From the NCBI GenBank assembly GCA_032158295.1, contig CM063248.1, positions 21,105,273 to 21,169,272 of the forward strand: DNA of 64,000 nt. Reading direction: 5' to 3'. The notes beneath the pieces are model-generated. The model was not told the DNA's origin, made no database searches, and worked only from the letters and a program-made list of their open reading frames with translations. The translations under genes and the position numbers were made by a program. Position 1 is the first letter of the stretch. Each line of letters opens with the position of its first letter. The stretch comes from Pycnopodia helianthoides (lineage: Eukaryota > Echinodermata > Asteroidea > Forcipulatida > Asteriidae). Shown here piece by piece: positions 61,901 through 64,000 of this stretch.

Positions 61901-62878
61901 TTATCTAACCTGTTTGCTTATTGTAAACTTATACACATTCTTGATTACCAACTCGACAGTATTTTTGTATTTACAGTCTTCGGTAGAGATAAGTATTAAA
62001 GCAACGGCTGTTGCTGGTTCAATGTCGCGTAAAACAGTGGGCTGATATTTTGCTCCGTGCTGTGGTTTGAGGAGAAAACTAGGCCCCTCAGATTCTACCA
62101 TGCCCAACACGTGGCAGAGGGAGTACCCACCCCCCCCATAACAAAATGCTACTCTAGCACACCCTTCCCCTCTTTGACAGGAAGATACCCCTTCCCCCTG
62201 AAAATCCTCTAAAGATTCCTGAGTTTCACAGAACACAATGGGGACATAACATGGAGAGGGGTACACCATGCCACCGAGCATCAGCTACCCACTGATAGAC
62301 TAGGTTTACCTCCCCGTGGAAATGTCAAATGTTCGGAGAATATTTCCTGCCTGAAACTGCACGATTTATTTTGTTACCCACCACTTAGTTCTTATTTAAA
62401 CTTGCCAAATCCACATAAGCACATAATAAGCGTCTAAGTAGGTGTTTTCTCGAAAAAGTGATTGTGACTAATTTGATGCTCAAAGGCTGAATGAATGGTG
62501 CCTTGAATTGAATTACTCGACTTCTAAACTCCAAAAACTTCCGGGTCAAACTGACCATTTTAACAACTTTCCGAGTCCGCCTGACCCAGAAATTGGTCAT
62601 AACCCATGGGACCCTGAATCCGGGTCAATTTTGACCTGACCAATGACAATTGACAAATTTAAGAGGAGTGGATTGTATTTTCTTATTTGGTCATTCTAGA
62701 GCTGGGGTTATTGAGTACACAGGCCCTAATGAACTACAGGGTATTCCGACGGGCAAGTTCTCTGCCCCTGCCTTTCAGTACGCCAGCGCGGAAGAGTATC
62801 CCGACAACATAGGGTTCTGTACGCCTGATGAGAGCGGCTGCACGCCTACTGGATTGCTAAACGCTACAAACTGTAAAG
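55792..62878 (+). CDS. CD36/LIMP-2 (class B scavenger receptor) family gene, 5' part
   Basis: Eight exons join in phase to 339 codons: 55792-55923, 57503-57660, 58357-58501, 59173-59268, 59883-59981, 60665-60806, 61820-61888, 62702-62878. The product has a short cytosolic N-terminus with a CCC cluster, a membrane helix at about 13-36, then the lumenal CD36 domain: EGTIAYETW, VPYxQ-type PVYMQYYMWNLTN, EVGPYTYR, FLWGY, SNEYANMINGT, GIPTGKF and GFCTPDESGC. Order and wording are closest to the lysosomal LIMP-2 type. Six sequons are present. Family members bind lipids or lipoproteins or carry cargo to lysosomes. LIMP-2 has ~478 residues, so ~140 residues and the second helix are beyond 64000. The last seen exon ends in phase 1. 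A second paralogue-type role (surface scavenger receptor) is equally possible. Confidence 0.93.
56008..56034. repeat. Poly-T tract in intron 1
   Basis: A run of about 26 T with no adjacent element ends recognised. Confidence 0.9.
56225..56614 (+). mobile_element. TTAA-flanked element, family E, copy 2 (intron 1)
   Basis: TTAA at 56221-56224 and 56615-56618. Interior words 'aagaacgttgaatccgtc', 'gagggtaccagtcgtatctc' and 'gggcaccacgga' are shared with 30672-31085. It lies in sense orientation within intron 1. Confidence 0.8.
57085..57265. repeat. GGGTCA/TGACCC repeat, copy 4 (intron 1)
   Basis: 'gtttgacccatttctggctc', 'gggtcaaactgacccagaaa' and 'gtgtcaggcccccacgggac' repeat the motif set of copies 2 and 3. 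Confidence 0.75.
57503..57660 (+). CDS. Exon 2 (residues 45-97)
   Basis: Acceptor 'ttgtaattgtag'. It encodes DTVLVEGTIAYETWKE then the PVYMQYYMWNLTN and FKEVGPYTY family blocks. It ends AG|gtgcgc within an Arg codon (phase 2), completed by exon 3. Confidence 0.94.
57993..58155 (-). repeat. GTGTCCAAATT dispersed repeat, copy 2 (intron 2)
   Basis: The reverse complement shows the same ordered words as 35620-35775: 'ggttttagcca', 'ggtgtccaaatttg', 'actggatgtccgagttgctc', 'cagataaaacagggtgacc'. Confidence 0.75.
58357..58501 (+). CDS. Exon 3 (residues 97-145)
   Basis: Acceptor 'ttcttcttctag', donor C|gtaagt. REIRRKTNITF parallels the RELRNKANIQF segment of LIMP-2; a sequon is present at NIT. Confidence 0.93.
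59173..59268 (+). CDS. Exon 4 (residues 146-177)
   Basis: Acceptor 'tttattgcag', donor ACG|gtaaag, both phase 0. TFGNLGRYSDLIRYLQKMM is the helical apex region of the lumenal domain. Confidence 0.9.
59883..59981 (+). CDS. Exon 5 (residues 178-210)
   Basis: Acceptor 'tctctcatag', donor GGC|gtgagt, both phase 0. VDGFLWGYPQPYLQFL corresponds to the VDELLWGY block, and DYGVFYG to YFGLFYE in LIMP-2. Confidence 0.94.
60050..60378 (-). mobile_element. TTAA-type element, diverged, in intron 5
   Basis: The right end 'accaatcctgtagaatacct' + TTAA (60379-60382) and the left 'ggatcggtaagg' resemble family A ends. Interior words such as 'attttctccgactcaacgga' and 'gcccaaatttc' match the shared core loosely. 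The left boundary is uncertain. Confidence 0.55.
60665..60806 (+). CDS. Exon 6 (residues 211-257)
   Basis: Acceptor 'ttccatcaccag', donor ACAG|gtacgt, phase 1. It contains YEEWVVYTGQKDVSTVNQI and NEYANMINGT, with sequons at NDT, NGT and NGT. Confidence 0.94.
61195..61510. repeat. Degenerate CAACGTTG/GGTTCCAA repeat (intron 6)
   Basis: 'caacgtt' occurs repeatedly (near 61202, 61316, 61375, 61455), with 'ttggttccaa' and 'ttggtccaa' words in between (61250-61310). The spacing is irregular. This looks like an old, decayed repeat. Confidence 0.55.
61820..61888 (+). CDS. Exon 7 (residues 258-280)
   Basis: Acceptor 'caagctaactag', donor GCAG|gtatgt, phase 1 at both ends. DGQAFQPFLTEEMHF follows the NGT of exon 6 as in the family (NGTDG). 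At only 69 bp, this is the smallest exon. Confidence 0.88.
62095..62275 (+). repeat. ACCATGCCCGATATG repeat family, copy 3 (intron 7)
   Basis: 'ctaccatgcccaacacgtgg', 'cagagggagtaccc', a C run, 'gctactctagcacacccttc', 'cctgaaaatcctct' and 'ggggtacaccatgcca' parallel copy 2. Confidence 0.72.
62535..62642. repeat. GGGTCA/TGACCC repeat, copy 5 (intron 7)
   Basis: 'ccgggtcaaactgacc', 'cctgacccagaaattggtca' and 'gaatccgggtcaattttgac' close to the exon 8 acceptor. Confidence 0.75.
62702..62878 (+). CDS. Exon 8 (residues 281-339), last exon in the window
   Basis: VIEYTGPNELQGIPTGKF and GFCTPDESGC...LLNATNCK match the cysteine-containing middle of the lumenal domain. Two acceptors overlap ('tctag|ag|ct'). 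Only the second (AG at 62700-62701) keeps the family frame. Donor AAAG|gtatat, phase 1. Confidence 0.88.
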
Positions 62879-62894
62879 GTATATAAGAGGGCCA

Positions 62895-63150
62895 CATTTA
62901 AAAAAAAACAAGAATCGCTGAATATGTACTTAAAAAAAAACAAGAATCTCTGAATATGTACTTCAAAAAAACAAGAATCGCTGAATATGTACTTCAAAAA
63001 AACAAGAATCGCTGAATATGTACTTCAAAAAAACAAGAATCGCTGAATATGTATTTCACAAAAACAAGAATCGCTGAATATGTACTTTAAAAAAAAACAA
63101 GATTCGCTGAATATGTACTTCAAAAAAACAAGATTCGCTGAATATGTACT
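62895..63150. repeat. ~31-bp minisatellite after exon 8
   Basis: About eight units of CAAGAATCGCTGAATATGTA + CTTC + A6-9. It begins about 20 bp past the exon 8 donor. Late units read 'caagattcgc'. Array length is likely variable among individuals. Confidence 0.93.
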
Positions 63151-63364
63151 TGCGATGGCACTAATGGGCTTTCGTAGTTTCCAGACAAGGCCACCCCCAA
63201 AGTGAATTGGGCTTATGGGGTTGGACCACATAAGGTCTAATGTTGCCTCTTTACCCTGCATCCATCTTCCAAGAACGCCAGCTCTTCCTTCCGGCCGCTA
63301 AGCTTAGCATCACATTTTAAGATTCTCCCTTATTTACGTATAATGATTAAAGGAACAGACTTAA

Positions 63365-63699
63365 AGGTATTGTACACTTTTGGTAACAGCTCAAAATCAG
63401 TCTCCACATTTTGTTTGGTTAAACATATGCATAAACAAACAAACCTTGGAAAGTTTGAGCTCAATTGGTCATCGAGGTCACAAGAAAATAGTGAAAAGAG
63501 ACCTCTTGTGTTTTCTGTTTTTTTCAAATTATCGCGCGCGATAATTACTATTGTTTTACTCGTTTCTCAGAAACGATAGCATTTTAGGCAGAAATATTTT
63601 AAGGAACTCTTTCTACCATTACTTACTTTAAATCATATAAGTTATGTGTGAATCTGTGAACATTGTGTTTTTCGATCTTACCAATAGTGTACAGGGCCT
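63365..63699 (+). mobile_element. TTAA inverted-repeat element, family B, copy 2
   Basis: TTAA at 63361-63364 and 63700-63703. It is the reverse complement of 10948-11281 along its full ~335 bp, including the central ATTATCGCGCGCGATAAT palindrome (about 63530-63547). It is intronic in the scavenger receptor gene. Confidence 0.9.
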
Positions 63700-63711
63700 T
63701 TAACTTAATAA

Positions 63712-64000
63712 AGGAACATTACAGAATTGGTAAGAATAAAACTTGTAAAATATACTTTTACTTTATACTTTTGATCACAGATTTACATAAAACTTACACG
63801 GTCTAATGATGATGATAGTAGAAAACATCCCTTGAAATATTTCTGTCTGAAATGCCATATTTGATGAGAAATGAATAAACTAATTTTCCGATTGGAGTTT
63901 ATCGCTCAGTGAGCGTTTTATTCACTTGTTGAATCTGTATGATTTTATGCAAATGTGTAATCGGTTTTTCACTATTTTCTCGTGACCCAGATGACCGATC
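63712..64000 (-). mobile_element. TTAA inverted-repeat element, family A, copy 4 (cut by window end)
   Basis: It starts AGGAACATTACAGAATTGG and matches copy 3 base for base over most of the visible 289 bp, with a short local duplication of 'tatacttt' near 63750-63770. The left flank reads ATAA rather than TTAA. It sits 12 bp from family B copy 2. Confidence 0.88.

Overview
The window is 64 kb of animal nuclear DNA. It is gene-poor, about 60% AT, and packed with microsatellites, minisatellites, short inverted-repeat transposons and truncated retroelements. Two genes are clear. One encodes a peptide-type class A GPCR on an intronless coding frame. The other is a multi-exon CD36/LIMP-2 family gene whose small exons are separated by 0.6-1.6 kb introns. 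Intron style, the short repeats ending in ...CCTTTAA and the frequent 'taggccta' words suggest a marine invertebrate deuterostome, most likely an echinoderm. That placement is inference; no sequence search was possible.

Layout. 0-3.8 kb: no gene seen. 3.83-4.96 kb (minus): GPCR resembling the thyrotropin-releasing-hormone receptor group. 5-40 kb: no convincing gene. This stretch holds short inverted-repeat elements flanked by TTAA, tRNA-derived SINEs, a 23-bp tandem repeat (7.2 kb), a 190-200 bp repeat built around CA tracts (16.4-17.0 kb), G-rich simple repeats (22.6-22.9 kb), a nested transposon cluster (23.9-25.1 kb), a set of stacked palindromes (32.6-33.2 kb), a decayed ~90-bp tandem array (36.6-37.0 kb) and a large 23-bp minisatellite (39.1-39.9 kb). 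40.2-40.7 and 47.1-47.7 kb: 3' ends of two different 5'-truncated LINE retrotransposons. 42.2-44.65 kb (plus): a set of small open exon-like segments that read as a signal peptide, immunoglobulin-like strands and a polar tail. This may be a diverged or broken Ig-superfamily gene. 53.4-54.6 kb: AAAT repeat and a self-complementary minisatellite. 55.79 kb to the right edge (plus): the CD36/LIMP-2 family gene. Eight exons (339 codons) are inside the window; the last ~140 residues, with the second membrane segment, lie beyond it.

The two clear genes are unrelated in function: a plasma-membrane signalling receptor and a lysosomal or surface scavenger receptor. The most informative non-gene content is the TTAA-flanked inverted-repeat families. 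Several share one internal core, and two copies are inserted into sister copies of another element, so filled and empty sites can be compared inside the window. Most other open frames are short, lack recognisable motifs, or are translations of simple repeats; they are not annotated as genes.
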